Positions 1-6,027 of a stretch of DNA of 6,027 nt are shown piece after piece (the first letter of the stretch is position 1; each line of letters begins with the position of its first letter). The stretch lies in assembly GCA_020628265.1 (NCBI GenBank), contig JAHDFG010000054.1, forward strand, positions 1-6,027. Reading direction: 5' to 3'. The translations under genes were made by a program, and so were the position numbers. The notes beneath the pieces are model-generated. The model was not told the DNA's origin and made no database searches. It saw only the letters and a list, made by a program, of their open reading frames with translations. This stretch comes from Pseudooctadecabacter sp. GTDB taxonomy: Bacteria > Pseudomonadota > Alphaproteobacteria > Rhodobacterales > Rhodobacteraceae.

Positions 1-1129
1 GCAGGATGTCTTCCATGATGGACCGCAGACCACGCGCACCGGTCTTGCGTTCGATGGCCCGTTTCGCAATCGCAGACAGCGCGTCATCCGTGAAGGTCAG
101 CTTCACGTCTTCCAGCTCGAACAGACGCTGGTATTGTTTCACCAGTGCGTTCTTGGGAGCACTCAAGATCGTGACAAGAGCGTCTTCGTCCAAATCTTCC
201 AACGTGGCGATCACAGGCAGACGACCGACGAATTCGGGGATCAAGCCGAATTTCAACAGATCTTCGGGCTCAAGGTCGGTAAAGATTTCGCCCACACCGC
301 GGTCGTCGTTGTTGCGCACGTCGGCGCCGAAGCCCATGGCAGAGCCCTTGCCACGTTGCGCGATGATCTTGTCGAGGCCCGCAAAAGCGCCGCCACAGAT
401 GAACAGGATGTTCGTTGTATCCACCTGCAGGAATTCCTGCTGCGGATGTTTGCGGCCGCCCTGTGGCGGCACGGAGGCAACGGTGCCTTCCATGATTTTC
501 AACAGGGCTTGCTGCACGCCCTCACCCGAAACATCACGGGTGATGGACGGGTTGTCGGATTTGCGGGTGATCTTGTCGACCTCGTCGATATAGACGATGC
601 CGCGCTGCGCGCGTTCAACGTTGTATTCGGACGCCTGCAACAGCTTGAGGATGATGTTTTCCACGTCCTCGCCCACGTAACCGGCTTCGGTCAGCGTCGT
701 GGCATCGGCCATTGTGAACGGCACATCGAGAATGCGGGCAAGCGTTTGGGCCAGCAATGTCTTACCGCAGCCCGTCGGGCCGATCAGCATGATGTTGGAC
801 TTCGCCAATTCGATGTCGGACTTCTCGGCGTGGTTGAGGCGTTTGTAGTGGTTGTGCACCGCCACAGACAGCACGCGTTTGGCGTGGGCCTGCCCGATGA
901 CATAATCATCCAGCACGCCACAAATCTCGAGCGGGGTTGGAACCCCTTCGGAGGCCTTCAGCCCAGCGGACTTCGTTTCCTCACGGATGATGTCCATGCA
1001 CAGCTCAACACATTCATCGCAGATGAACACGGTGGGCCCTGCAATGAGCTTGCGGACCTCATGCTGACTTTTGCCGCAGAAACTGCAGTAGAGGGTGTTT
1101 TTGCTGTCGCCGCCAGACGTAGTCGCCAT
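1..1129 (-). CDS. clpX: ATP-dependent Clp protease, ATP-binding subunit ClpX (3' end cut by window)
   Basis: AAA+ unfoldase that recognises, unfolds and threads cytoplasmic proteins into the ClpP chamber using ATP. I translated 376 residues from ATG 1129. The family is usually about 420 long, so roughly 45 C-terminal residues lie beyond base 1. Seen in order: N-terminal zinc-binding domain with Cys15, Cys18, Cys37 and Cys40; Walker A GPTGCGKT at 117-124; pore-loop GYVGE at 150-154; Walker B IVYIDE at 178-183; RKH pore loop at 226-228; an MGF tripeptide at 265-267 in the position of the IGF loop that docks on ClpP; probable arginine finger Arg303 in FVGR; sensor-2 GAR with Arg366. All key residues are intact. 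The start is supported by AAGGA eight bases upstream and by the zinc finger beginning at the usual distance. It lies 120 bp downstream of clpP on the same strand, so co-transcription is likely. The only defect is truncation by the window. Confidence 0.97.
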   Translation of the reverse strand, partial: MATTSGGDSKNTLYCSFCGKSQHEVRKLIAGPTVFICDECVELCMDIIREETKSAGLKASEGVPTPLEICGVLDDYVIGQAHAKRVLSVAVHNHYKRLNHAEKSDIELAKSNIMLIGPTGCGKTLLAQTLARILDVPFTMADATTLTEAGYVGEDVENIILKLLQASEYNVERAQRGIVYIDEVDKITRKSDNPSITRDVSGEGVQQALLKIMEGTVASVPPQGGRKHPQQEFLQVDTTNILFICGGAFAGLDKIIAQRGKGSAMGFGADVRNNDDRGVGEIFTDLEPEDLLKFGLIPEFVGRLPVIATLEDLDEDALVTILSAPKNALVKQYQRLFELEDVKLTFTDDALSAIAKRAIERKTGARGLRSIMEDIL

Positions 1130-1137
1130 GTCGTCTT

Positions 1138-1142
1138 TCCTT
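1138..1142 (-). promoter_or_regulatory. Ribosome binding site of clpX
   Basis: AAGGA read on the minus strand, with eight bases between it and the ATG at 1129. It fixes the clpX start. Confidence 0.7.
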
Positions 1143-1178
1143 TGGCTTTGCCCCGCAATCAATGGGGTCCCATAAGTG

Positions 1179-1217
1179 TTTCGGGCTGCTTTCAGGGTAT
1201 CCTATGGCAGCCCGAAA
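1179..1217 (-). repeat. Inverted repeat (stem-loop) in the clpP-clpX gap
   Basis: Perfect 11-bp arms TTTCGGGCTGC (1179-1189) and GCAGCCCGAAA (1207-1217) enclose a 17-base loop, which has a further small AGG/CCT stem (1194-1196 with 1201-1203). In clpPX mRNA it would form a GC-rich hairpin about 35 bases after the clpP stop. No U-run follows the stem, so it is not a classical intrinsic terminator. It may instead be a partial attenuator, an RNA-processing or stability element, or a regulator site. The hairpin is seen in the sequence; its role is inferred. Confidence 0.6.
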
Positions 1218-1227
1218 TGGTCCACAA
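1199..1227 (-). promoter_or_regulatory. Possible internal promoter for clpX
   Basis: On the minus strand, TTGTGG (1227-1222) and TAGGAT (1204-1199) are separated by 17 bases, giving weak -35/-10 resemblance to a vegetative promoter (three and four of six bases match). Transcription would begin near 1192, about 60 bases before clpX. It overlaps the stem-loop, so the match may be accidental. A separate clpX transcript would fit the 120-bp gap. Confidence 0.25.
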
Positions 1228-1249
1228 CGCCTAAAACGTCGCGACTTTG

Positions 1250-1876
1250 TTACGCGTCGTCATCGGCCTTGCCGCGGCTTTCGACGATTTCATCGATATG
1301 ACCCCAGTCTTTGGCTTCTTCTGGGGTCATCCACTTGTCACGATCCAGCGCCTTTTCGACCTCTTTCTTGGTCTGGCCGGTGTGCTTCATGTAAAGTTTG
1401 TACATCCGCTCACGCGTTTGTTCGATGTGGTTGGCACGGATCAGAATGTCGGAGGCCATGCCCTGTGCGCCGCCGGAGGGCTGGTGCACCATTACTTCGG
1501 AATTGGGCAGCGCAAACCGCATCCCCTTTTCACCACCTACCGCAATCACAGAGCCCATAGAGGCCGCCATGCCGCAGATCAGTGTGCTGACCTTGGGGCG
1601 GATGTATTGCATCGTGTCATAGATGCTCATCCCCGAGTGCACGGCACCGCCGGGGCTGTTGATGTACATGGAGATTTCTTTTTTCGGGTTTTCCGCCTCA
1701 AGGTGCAGAAGCTGGGCCACGATGAGTTGGCTCATGCCGTCGTGAATCGGGCCGTTCACAAAGACAATCCTCTCTTTCAGAAGGCGAGAGAAAATATCAT
1801 AGGCCCGTTCGCCACGGCTGGTTTGTTCGACCACCATCGGCACGAGGTTCATATAGGTTTCGACCGGATCTTTCAT
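1250..1876 (-). CDS. clpP: ATP-dependent Clp protease, proteolytic subunit ClpP
   Basis: Serine peptidase (MEROPS family S14) that forms the double-heptamer degradation chamber used by ClpX or ClpA in the cytoplasm. It is complete at 208 residues, the usual family length. Catalytic triad: Ser106 in MAASMG, His131 in MVHQP and Asp180 in DRD, the expected spacing for the family. The INSPGG motif at 72-77 supplies the oxyanion-hole glycines. The N-terminus (YMNLVPMVVEQ, then GERAYDIFSRLL) is typical of alphaproteobacterial ClpP and probably includes a short propeptide removed by self-cleavage. The start at ATG 1876 has TGAGG eight bases upstream. Slight oddities are Met103 where most ClpP proteins have Gln before AASMG, and AVHSG at 78-82 where VVTSG or similar is usual. 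It is first in the unit with clpX, and a heat-shock-like promoter precedes it. Confidence 0.97.
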   Translation of the reverse strand: MKDPVETYMNLVPMVVEQTSRGERAYDIFSRLLKERIVFVNGPIHDGMSQLIVAQLLHLEAENPKKEISMYINSPGGAVHSGMSIYDTMQYIRPKVSTLICGMAASMGSVIAVGGEKGMRFALPNSEVMVHQPSGGAQGMASDILIRANHIEQTRERMYKLYMKHTGQTKKEVEKALDRDKWMTPEEAKDWGHIDEIVESRGKADDDA

Positions 1877-1884
1877 CGTGTCTG

Positions 1885-1889
1885 CCTCA
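1885..1889 (-). promoter_or_regulatory. Ribosome binding site of clpP
   Basis: TGAGG on the minus strand, eight bases before the ATG at 1876. It supports that start. Confidence 0.6.
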
Positions 1890-1934
1890 GTTCTGGACGC
1901 GTCCTGCGTCGTCTAGGGGAATATTGTTACGCAA

Positions 1935-1964
1935 ACCTTAGTGGGGGGATCAGGGGGCTTCAAG
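1935..1964 (-). promoter_or_regulatory. Candidate sigma-32 (heat-shock) promoter of clpP, overlapping a sigma-70-like promoter
   Basis: Minus-strand CTTGAA (1964-1959) is followed after 12 bases by CCCCACTAA (1946-1938). This closely resembles the RpoH consensus (CTTGAA, 13-17 bases, CCCCAT), although the spacing is slightly short. The same stretch also reads as TTGAAG, 17 bases, TAAGGT (1963-1958 and 1940-1935), a weak vegetative promoter, so basal and heat-shock transcription could share one site. Transcription would start near 1930, leaving a leader of about 50 bases. Heat-shock control of clpP is well known in proteobacteria; use of this site is inferred. Confidence 0.5.
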
Positions 1965-2008
1965 GGCACCCGATCCGATTGCTGCGGCCTTCTCATAAAT
2001 GCACGACT

Positions 2009-2035
2009 TGATCCGGTTTCAACCACCGCTATCTC
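2009..2035 (+). promoter_or_regulatory. Possible ECF-type promoter of the photolyase-like gene
   Basis: TGATCC (2009-2014) is followed after 15 bases by TATCTC (2030-2035). The TGATC box resembles, as I recall it, the -35 element used by the singlet-oxygen-responsive RpoE of Rhodobacter, which controls a photolyase gene there. Transcription would begin around 2041-2043, practically on the start codon. The -10 match is loose and I see no good alternative vegetative promoter, so this is tentative. Confidence 0.25.
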
Positions 2036-2042
2036 GCGCGGC

Positions 2043-3206
2043 ATGATGTTTGAACCAACCCGAGAAGCCGGCCTTGATCGGCTTGCCGCTTTCGGCCCCA
2101 AGATGGGCCGCGCTTACGCCAGTGAACGCAACTACGACCGGCCCGGACATGACGATGTGTCCCGCCTGTCCCCCTACTTGCGCCACCGCATGATCACGGA
2201 GGACGAGGTCCTGCACGCCGCGCTGGTGCGGCATTCGCATGCGGCGGCGGAGAAGTTTATTCAGGAGGTCTACTGGCGCACCTACTGGAAAGGCTGGCTT
2301 GAGATGCGGCCCTCGGTCTGGACGATGTACCGCGCGGACGTCGCCGCCGCCCTGAACCGCGTGCAGACCGAAAGCGGACTTCGCGCGGATTGGGAGGCCG
2401 CGTGCCGTGGCGACACGGGCATTGAGGCTTTTGATCACTGGGCGAAAGAACTGGTGGAGACGGGCTACCTGCACAATCACGCGCGGATGTGGTTTGCCTC
2501 GATCTGGATTTACACGCTGAACCTGCCGTGGGCCTTGGGGGCCGATTTCTTTTTGCGCCACCTTCTGGACGGCGATCCGGCTTCCAACACGTTGGGCTGG
2601 CGCTGGGTTGGCGGTATGCAGACCGTCGGCAAGACCTATCTGGCACGGCCTGACAACATCGCGAAATACACCGAAGGACGTTTCCGGCCACAAGGGCTGG
2701 CCGCGTTTGCCCCGCCGCTGGACGGGTTTGAAAACCCGCCCCGCAGCCCCTTGCCCACGCCTGATCCCATGCCGTCGGGAAAGCTGGGTCTGCTTCTGAC
2801 CGAGGACGATCTGAGCCCCGAGTGGCTGTTGGACAGCGTGACACCAGAGAGTATCGCCGTCTTCAACGGGACAGCATACCGTAGCCCCCTGCACGTAAGC
2901 GACCGCGTCCATAGCTTCGTGTCCGGTGCCGTGGCTGATCTCGAAGACCGGATCGGTCCGATCGAAAGGCTGGATGACGCCGCAGCGATCACGCAATGGG
3001 CCGGCAAGTTTGATGCAGTGGTGCTCTCCCACCCCCCAGTGGGCGGCACGGCAGAGGTTATAGCGCAAGTGAAGGCCCCGATGTCCCGCCAGATCCGGCC
3101 CTATGACCAGAAAGCCTGGCCCTACGCCACCGCGGGCTTCTTCAAGTTCAAGAAAGCCATTCCGAAGCTGCTGAAGGCCTATGACGACCAACTGACGCTG
3201 TTGTGA
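2043..3206 (+). CDS. Photolyase/cryptochrome-family FAD-binding protein, short form with FAD domain first
   Basis: Probable flavoprotein of the DNA photolyase/cryptochrome superfamily, 387 residues from ATG 2043; its reaction is unknown (light-driven DNA repair or photoreception). FAD-region motifs are clear: SRLSPYLRHR at 40-49, FIQEVYWRTYW at 72-82, HNHARMWFAS at 144-153 and DGDPASNTLGWRW at 176-188. Compared from memory with E. coli PhrB, Trp186 and Trp163 match Trp382 and Trp359 of the electron-transfer chain and Asn182 matches Asn378; no counterpart of Trp306 is obvious. The usual N-terminal antenna-binding alpha/beta domain is absent. Instead residues about 245-387 look alpha/beta, with strands such as LGLLL and DAVVLSH. 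Cys121 is the only cysteine, which rules out the iron-sulfur photolyase class. The frame is open back to GTG 1941, but that codon lies in the clpP promoter and the extension does not resemble the family. ATG 2046 is equally possible. No ribosome binding site is visible. Confidence 0.85.
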   Translation: MMFEPTREAGLDRLAAFGPKMGRAYASERNYDRPGHDDVSRLSPYLRHRMITEDEVLHAALVRHSHAAAEKFIQEVYWRTYWKGWLEMRPSVWTMYRADVAAALNRVQTESGLRADWEAACRGDTGIEAFDHWAKELVETGYLHNHARMWFASIWIYTLNLPWALGADFFLRHLLDGDPASNTLGWRWVGGMQTVGKTYLARPDNIAKYTEGRFRPQGLAAFAPPLDGFENPPRSPLPTPDPMPSGKLGLLLTEDDLSPEWLLDSVTPESIAVFNGTAYRSPLHVSDRVHSFVSGAVADLEDRIGPIERLDDAAAITQWAGKFDAVVLSHPPVGGTAEVIAQVKAPMSRQIRPYDQKAWPYATAGFFKFKKAIPKLLKAYDDQLTLL

Positions 3207-3222
3207 CGTTTGCGCTAGGAGC

Positions 3223-3246
3223 GAACAAAATTCCGGAATTTTGTTC
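3223..3246. terminator. Perfect 24-bp palindrome, probable bidirectional terminator
   Basis: The half-site GAACAAAATTCC (3223-3234) is followed directly by its exact reverse complement (3235-3246). It lies between two convergent genes: 17 bases after the photolyase-like stop and immediately beyond the adaptor stop at 3249-3247. Transcripts from either side would form a hairpin whose 3' arm contains UUUU, which suits termination in both directions. No separate U-run follows the stem, so efficiency is uncertain. A binding site for a dimeric regulator is a less likely reading given the convergent position. Confidence 0.6.
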
Positions 3247-4416
3247 CTACGGCTCGCGCAGGGCTTCCTGGGAGCGATAAAGCGGCTTGGTCAGATACTG
3301 CAAGACCGTCTTTGATCCGGTGTGCAGCTCCACATCGGCCTGCATGCCCGGACGGATTTCAATCTGGCTTTGACGGGGGCCAAGGTCCGTTGTGTCCACC
3401 CGCAACGTGACACGGTAGTGGGGCGGCGCGTTGGGGTCCCGTTCGTCCTCAAACGTATCGGCGGAGATCAGGTGCACCTCACCGGTCAGCGTGCCGTAAA
3501 TGGTGTAATCGTAAGCACTTAGCTTGATCGTTGCCGCCTGCCCCGGCACCACATTAGCAATGTTCGACGGGATCACTTCGGCCTCGACGAACAGCTCATC
3601 GTCCAGCGGGATGATCTGGAAAATCTCTTCGCCCGGACGGATCACGCCGCCGATGGTTGTTACGCCAAGGTTGTTGACGATGCCGCGCATGGGGCTGGTG
3701 ATTACCGTGCGCTCCAGCCGGTCTTCGGCCACGCGCAGGTCTTGGCGAAGGGTCGCGAGGGTCGACAGCACCTCGGAATACTCGGACGCGCGCTCCAGTT
3801 CCGACTTGGTCATGATCTCGTTCAGCGCATTGACCGCATCAGAATTGGCCTTGCGGGCGCGGGTCACCTCGATCAACGCGGCAATCTCACGGTTATAGAG
3901 GTCTTCCATCACCGCCAGCTCGCGCTGGGTTTCGTTGATGATGGCCTGCGCGCCCTCAGTGCGGCTCACGTAATCGGACTGCCTCGCATTCAGTAGGGCG
4001 CGTTCGGACGCCACCATTTCCGGCAGAAACTCTGCAATGGCTTGCGGGACTTCGAAATCGAACATGCCTTCGATCTCGGCGGCCAGTCGCAGGCGGCGGA
4101 TTTCAGCGGCGATGACCTGTTCGCGCAGGTCCGTCACGGCCGTTTCAAACTGCGTGCCGCGCAGGCGGGCCAGCACGTCGCCCGGTTCCACCTGATCGCC
4201 CTCAGCCACCATCAGTTCCGCCAGAATGCCCCCTTCGAGGTTCTGGATGATTTGCGGGCGGGACGACGACACGACCGAGCCTTTGGCCCGCACGATTTCA
4301 TCAATTGCGGCGAACTTGGCCCAGATCAGGAACACCAGAACGGTAGCACCAATCAGCCAGATCAGCAGGCTTGGGCCTTTGATGCGGGTTTCGAACTCAT
4401 CAGCAATCGTGACCAT
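3247..4416 (-). CDS. HlyD-family periplasmic adaptor (membrane fusion protein) of a type I secretion system
   Basis: Links the inner-membrane ABC exporter to a TolC-like outer-membrane channel so that protein substrates leave the cell in one step. At 389 residues it is of normal length for the family. Layout: short cytoplasmic N-terminus (1-16); one membrane anchor at about 17-36; first lipoyl-like half with QNLEGGIL at 58-65 and EGDQVEPGD at 72-80; a long charged helical/coiled-coil hairpin at about 90-235; second lipoyl half from TVITSPMRGIV (237-247) to about 270; beta-barrel region with RPGMQADVEL near 358-367; and the characteristic ending TVLQYLTKPL, then EALREP. The ATG lies one base after the TGA of the ABC gene (TGAAATG), so translation is almost certainly coupled. 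A weak AAAGG stands nine bases upstream. No odd features. Its specificity cannot be read from the sequence. Confidence 0.94.
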   Translation of the reverse strand: MVTIADEFETRIKGPSLLIWLIGATVLVFLIWAKFAAIDEIVRAKGSVVSSSRPQIIQNLEGGILAELMVAEGDQVEPGDVLARLRGTQFETAVTDLREQVIAAEIRRLRLAAEIEGMFDFEVPQAIAEFLPEMVASERALLNARQSDYVSRTEGAQAIINETQRELAVMEDLYNREIAALIEVTRARKANSDAVNALNEIMTKSELERASEYSEVLSTLATLRQDLRVAEDRLERTVITSPMRGIVNNLGVTTIGGVIRPGEEIFQIIPLDDELFVEAEVIPSNIANVVPGQAATIKLSAYDYTIYGTLTGEVHLISADTFEDERDPNAPPHYRVTLRVDTTDLGPRQSQIEIRPGMQADVELHTGSKTVLQYLTKPLYRSQEALREP

Positions 4417-4430
4417 TTCAGACGGCCTTT
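4414..4430 (-). promoter_or_regulatory. Translational coupling junction with weak ribosome binding site
   Basis: The ABC gene ends in TGA (4420-4418); one base later the adaptor ATG begins (4416-4414). AAAGG (4430-4426), inside the end of the ABC gene, is nine bases from the ATG. Terminating ribosomes can restart directly, which keeps exporter and adaptor in step. Confidence 0.7.
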
Positions 4431-6027
4431 TTGTTCTTGTTTTGCAGGTGCGCCAGCACCTCTTGCCGTGGGCCGTCCACAGCCAGACGGCCGTTTTGCA
4501 GGATCACGGTGCGGGTCGTCAGCTCAAGGATTGGCACGCGGTGGGTGGCGATGATCGCCGTGCGCCCGTCCAGCCAAGTCTCAAGGCGGCTGACCAGCGT
4601 GGCCTCAAGGGTCTGGTCAAGGGCGGCGGTGGGCTCGTCCAGCAGACAGACCTTGGGGTCTTGCAGCCACAGACGCGCCCAGCCGATGGACTGACGCTGA
4701 CCGATGCTGAGGCCCTCGCCGCCGTCAGAAATCTCAAGATCCAAGCCCTTGGGGTGGTTGCGCACGAACTGGCCAAGGCCCGCAAAATCGAGTGCGGCCA
4801 GCAGGCGGTCATCGTCCCGTTCCAGCAGGGTCAGGTTCAGGTTCTCACGCAGGGTGCCGGAGAACAGGCGGACCTCTTGGCTGAGGTAGCCAATGGAGCG
4901 GCGCAGGTCGCGGGGCATCACCTGCCCCATGTCAACACCATCAATCAGCACACGGCCCTTGGTCGGGCGGTAAATGCCGGAGAGCAATTTCAGCATGGTG
5001 GACTTGCCGGAGCCATTGGCGCCCAGCACGGCCAGACGCTGGCCTGCTTCGATCTTCAGCCCCGGAATATCGAGGTTCTGGCCGCTGTCTTCGTTGTAGC
5101 AGAAAGCAATCTCGCGCAGTTCGAACTCGCCGCGCATGTCTTCACGACGCAGGTAGGTGCGGTCGGCGATTTGATCCTGCTCGGCATTGGCGATCTCGTC
5201 CAGCGCATCAAGCGCCGCTTTGACGTTGGACCAACGGGCCAATGTGGCGGCCAATTGAGTGAGCGGCCCCAGAGTACGGGACGTCAGGATGCCCACGGCG
5301 ATGATCGTGCCCACGGTGAACTGGCCGGTAAAAACCATAAACGTCCCTGCCACCACGGCAGCCACATAGGTCGCCTGCTGCACCCCCTGCGCCCAAAAAG
5401 TCAGGGTGCTGGCCAGTTTGCGCTGTTCGGATGTGGCGACGGAGGACACGGCAGACAATTCGGACCAGAGCCGCTTGAACCGGTCTTCGCCCCGCTGAGC
5501 CTTGATCGTATCGGCCTCGTAAATGACCTCATGCAATAGCTTGTTGGATTTGGCGGAGGCCCCTTGGGTCTGTTGGGTCAGGGCGATCATCTTCTTTTGC
5601 AGGAAGAACGACGGCAGGACCATCAACAGGCCACCCACGAAGAGAACCCAGACCACATTGCCGCCAATGCTGGCGACAAGGGCAAGGAACAGCACAATGA
5701 AGGGCAAATCAGTCAGCGTGCCGATGGTCGATGCGGTGAAGAACTCACGGACCGAACCGAACTCACGCACGGCAGAGAACAGGCCAGAAGGCGTCTGGCC
5801 TTCTTTGCCGCGGCGCATGCCGAGCAGGCGGTCCATCAGCAAGGCCTGAACCTTCAGTTCAATCTTGCGCCCTGCCCCGTCCATCAGACGGGCACGGGCG
5901 ATGCGCAAACCAGCCTCAAGCAACATGGCAAGGCCCGCACCGATGGCGAGAACCCAAAGCGTTGCGGTGGACTGGTGCGGGATGACGCGGTCGTAAACCT
6001 GCAAGGAAAACAGCGCCACGGCGACGG
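4418..6027 (-). CDS. Type I secretion ABC transporter, permease fused to ATPase (5' end cut by window)
   Basis: Inner-membrane exporter that powers type I secretion with ATP. The frame stays open to base 6027, so the start lies outside; an in-frame GTG at 6019 falls within the first membrane segment and is not the real start. Numbering from that codon: the QVYDRVIP motif (7-14) that marks this exporter family just after the first helix; further membrane segments near 20-39, 105-140 and 213-254; Tyr308 as likely A-loop; Walker A GANGSGKST at 333-341; Q-loop Gln381; signature LSIGQ at 437-441 instead of LSGGQ; Walker B CLLDEP at 458-463 with Glu462; D-loop AALD at 465-468; H-loop His493. All catalytic residues are present. 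The wording looks closer to LssB/LapB-type exporters than to PrtD types. Whether an N-terminal peptidase-like domain exists cannot be seen. It is the upstream partner of the adaptor gene. Confidence 0.95.
   Translation of the reverse strand, partial: VAVALFSLQVYDRVIPHQSTATLWVLAIGAGLAMLLEAGLRIARARLMDGAGRKIELKVQALLMDRLLGMRRGKEGQTPSGLFSAVREFGSVREFFTASTIGTLTDLPFIVLFLALVASIGGNVVWVLFVGGLLMVLPSFFLQKKMIALTQQTQGASAKSNKLLHEVIYEADTIKAQRGEDRFKRLWSELSAVSSVATSEQRKLASTLTFWAQGVQQATYVAAVVAGTFMVFTGQFTVGTIIAVGILTSRTLGPLTQLAATLARWSNVKAALDALDEIANAEQDQIADRTYLRREDMRGEFELREIAFCYNEDSGQNLDIPGLKIEAGQRLAVLGANGSGKSTMLKLLSGIYRPTKGRVLIDGVDMGQVMPRDLRRSIGYLSQEVRLFSGTLRENLNLTLLERDDDRLLAALDFAGLGQFVRNHPKGLDLEISDGGEGLSIGQRQSIGWARLWLQDPKVCLLDEPTAALDQTLEATLVSRLETWLDGRTAIIATHRVPILELTTRTVILQNGRLAVDGPRQEVLAHLQNKNKKAV

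Noticed and set aside
1151..1167. CCCC/GGGG hairpin just ahead of clpX
   Set aside because: Only four base pairs around a nine-base loop; too weak to call a regulatory structure.
134..1234. Long plus-strand open frame opposite clpX
   Set aside because: It lies antisense to an intact clpX with every catalytic motif and shows no recognisable domain; long antisense frames are expected in GC-rich DNA.
1247..2011. 254-codon plus-strand open frame opposite clpP
   Set aside because: It is antisense to a full-length clpP with an intact catalytic triad and has no recognisable domain.
1941..2042. Upstream GTG start for the photolyase-like gene, adding 34 residues
   Set aside because: The GTG falls inside the candidate clpP -10 region, has no ribosome binding site, and the extra residues do not look like this family.
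2019..3191. 390-codon minus-strand open frame opposite the photolyase-like gene
   Set aside because: The plus strand encodes clear FAD-domain motifs; the minus frame has no recognisable domain and looks like a shadow frame.
4226..5539. 437-codon plus-strand open frame opposite the ABC transporter and adaptor
   Set aside because: It crosses the junction of two clearly real minus-strand genes and has no recognisable domain.
6017..6019. GTG at 6019 as start of the ABC transporter
   Set aside because: The frame continues upstream to the window edge, and the codon sits in the middle of the first conserved membrane segment.

Overview
The window looks like ordinary chromosomal DNA from an alphaproteobacterium, most likely of the Rhodobacterales/Roseobacter type. 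The basis is the high GC with matching codon use, the wording of the ClpP and ClpX proteins, and a photolyase-like protein that resembles ones I recall from that group. It holds five protein genes, two of them cut by the window edges. I found no RNA genes, insertion sequences, phage genes or CRISPR arrays.

Left part, minus strand: clpP (1250-1876) followed by clpX (1129 down past base 1). Together they encode the ClpXP protease: ClpP is the serine-protease chamber and ClpX is the AAA+ unfoldase that feeds it. A heat-shock-like promoter (CTTGAA / CCCCAC) overlapping a vegetative-type one sits upstream of clpP. The 120-bp clpP-clpX gap contains an 11-bp stem-loop and a weak possible internal promoter for clpX.

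Middle, plus strand: a divergently transcribed gene (about 2043-3206) for a photolyase/cryptochrome-family flavoprotein. The FAD-binding helical region comes first and a predicted alpha/beta region follows, the reverse of the order in classical photolyases. No ribosome binding site precedes its start, and a possible ECF-type promoter lies so close that the mRNA may be leaderless.

Right part, minus strand: a two-gene type I secretion unit. The ABC permease/ATPase (from beyond base 6027 down to 4418) is followed after a single base by its HlyD-family periplasmic adaptor (4416-3247). This unit converges on the photolyase-like gene, and a perfect 24-bp palindrome (3223-3246) between them probably terminates transcription from both sides. 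No secreted substrate or outer-membrane channel gene is in view.

I see no clear new multi-gene system. The most distinctive item is the photolyase-like protein with its apparent rearranged domain order.
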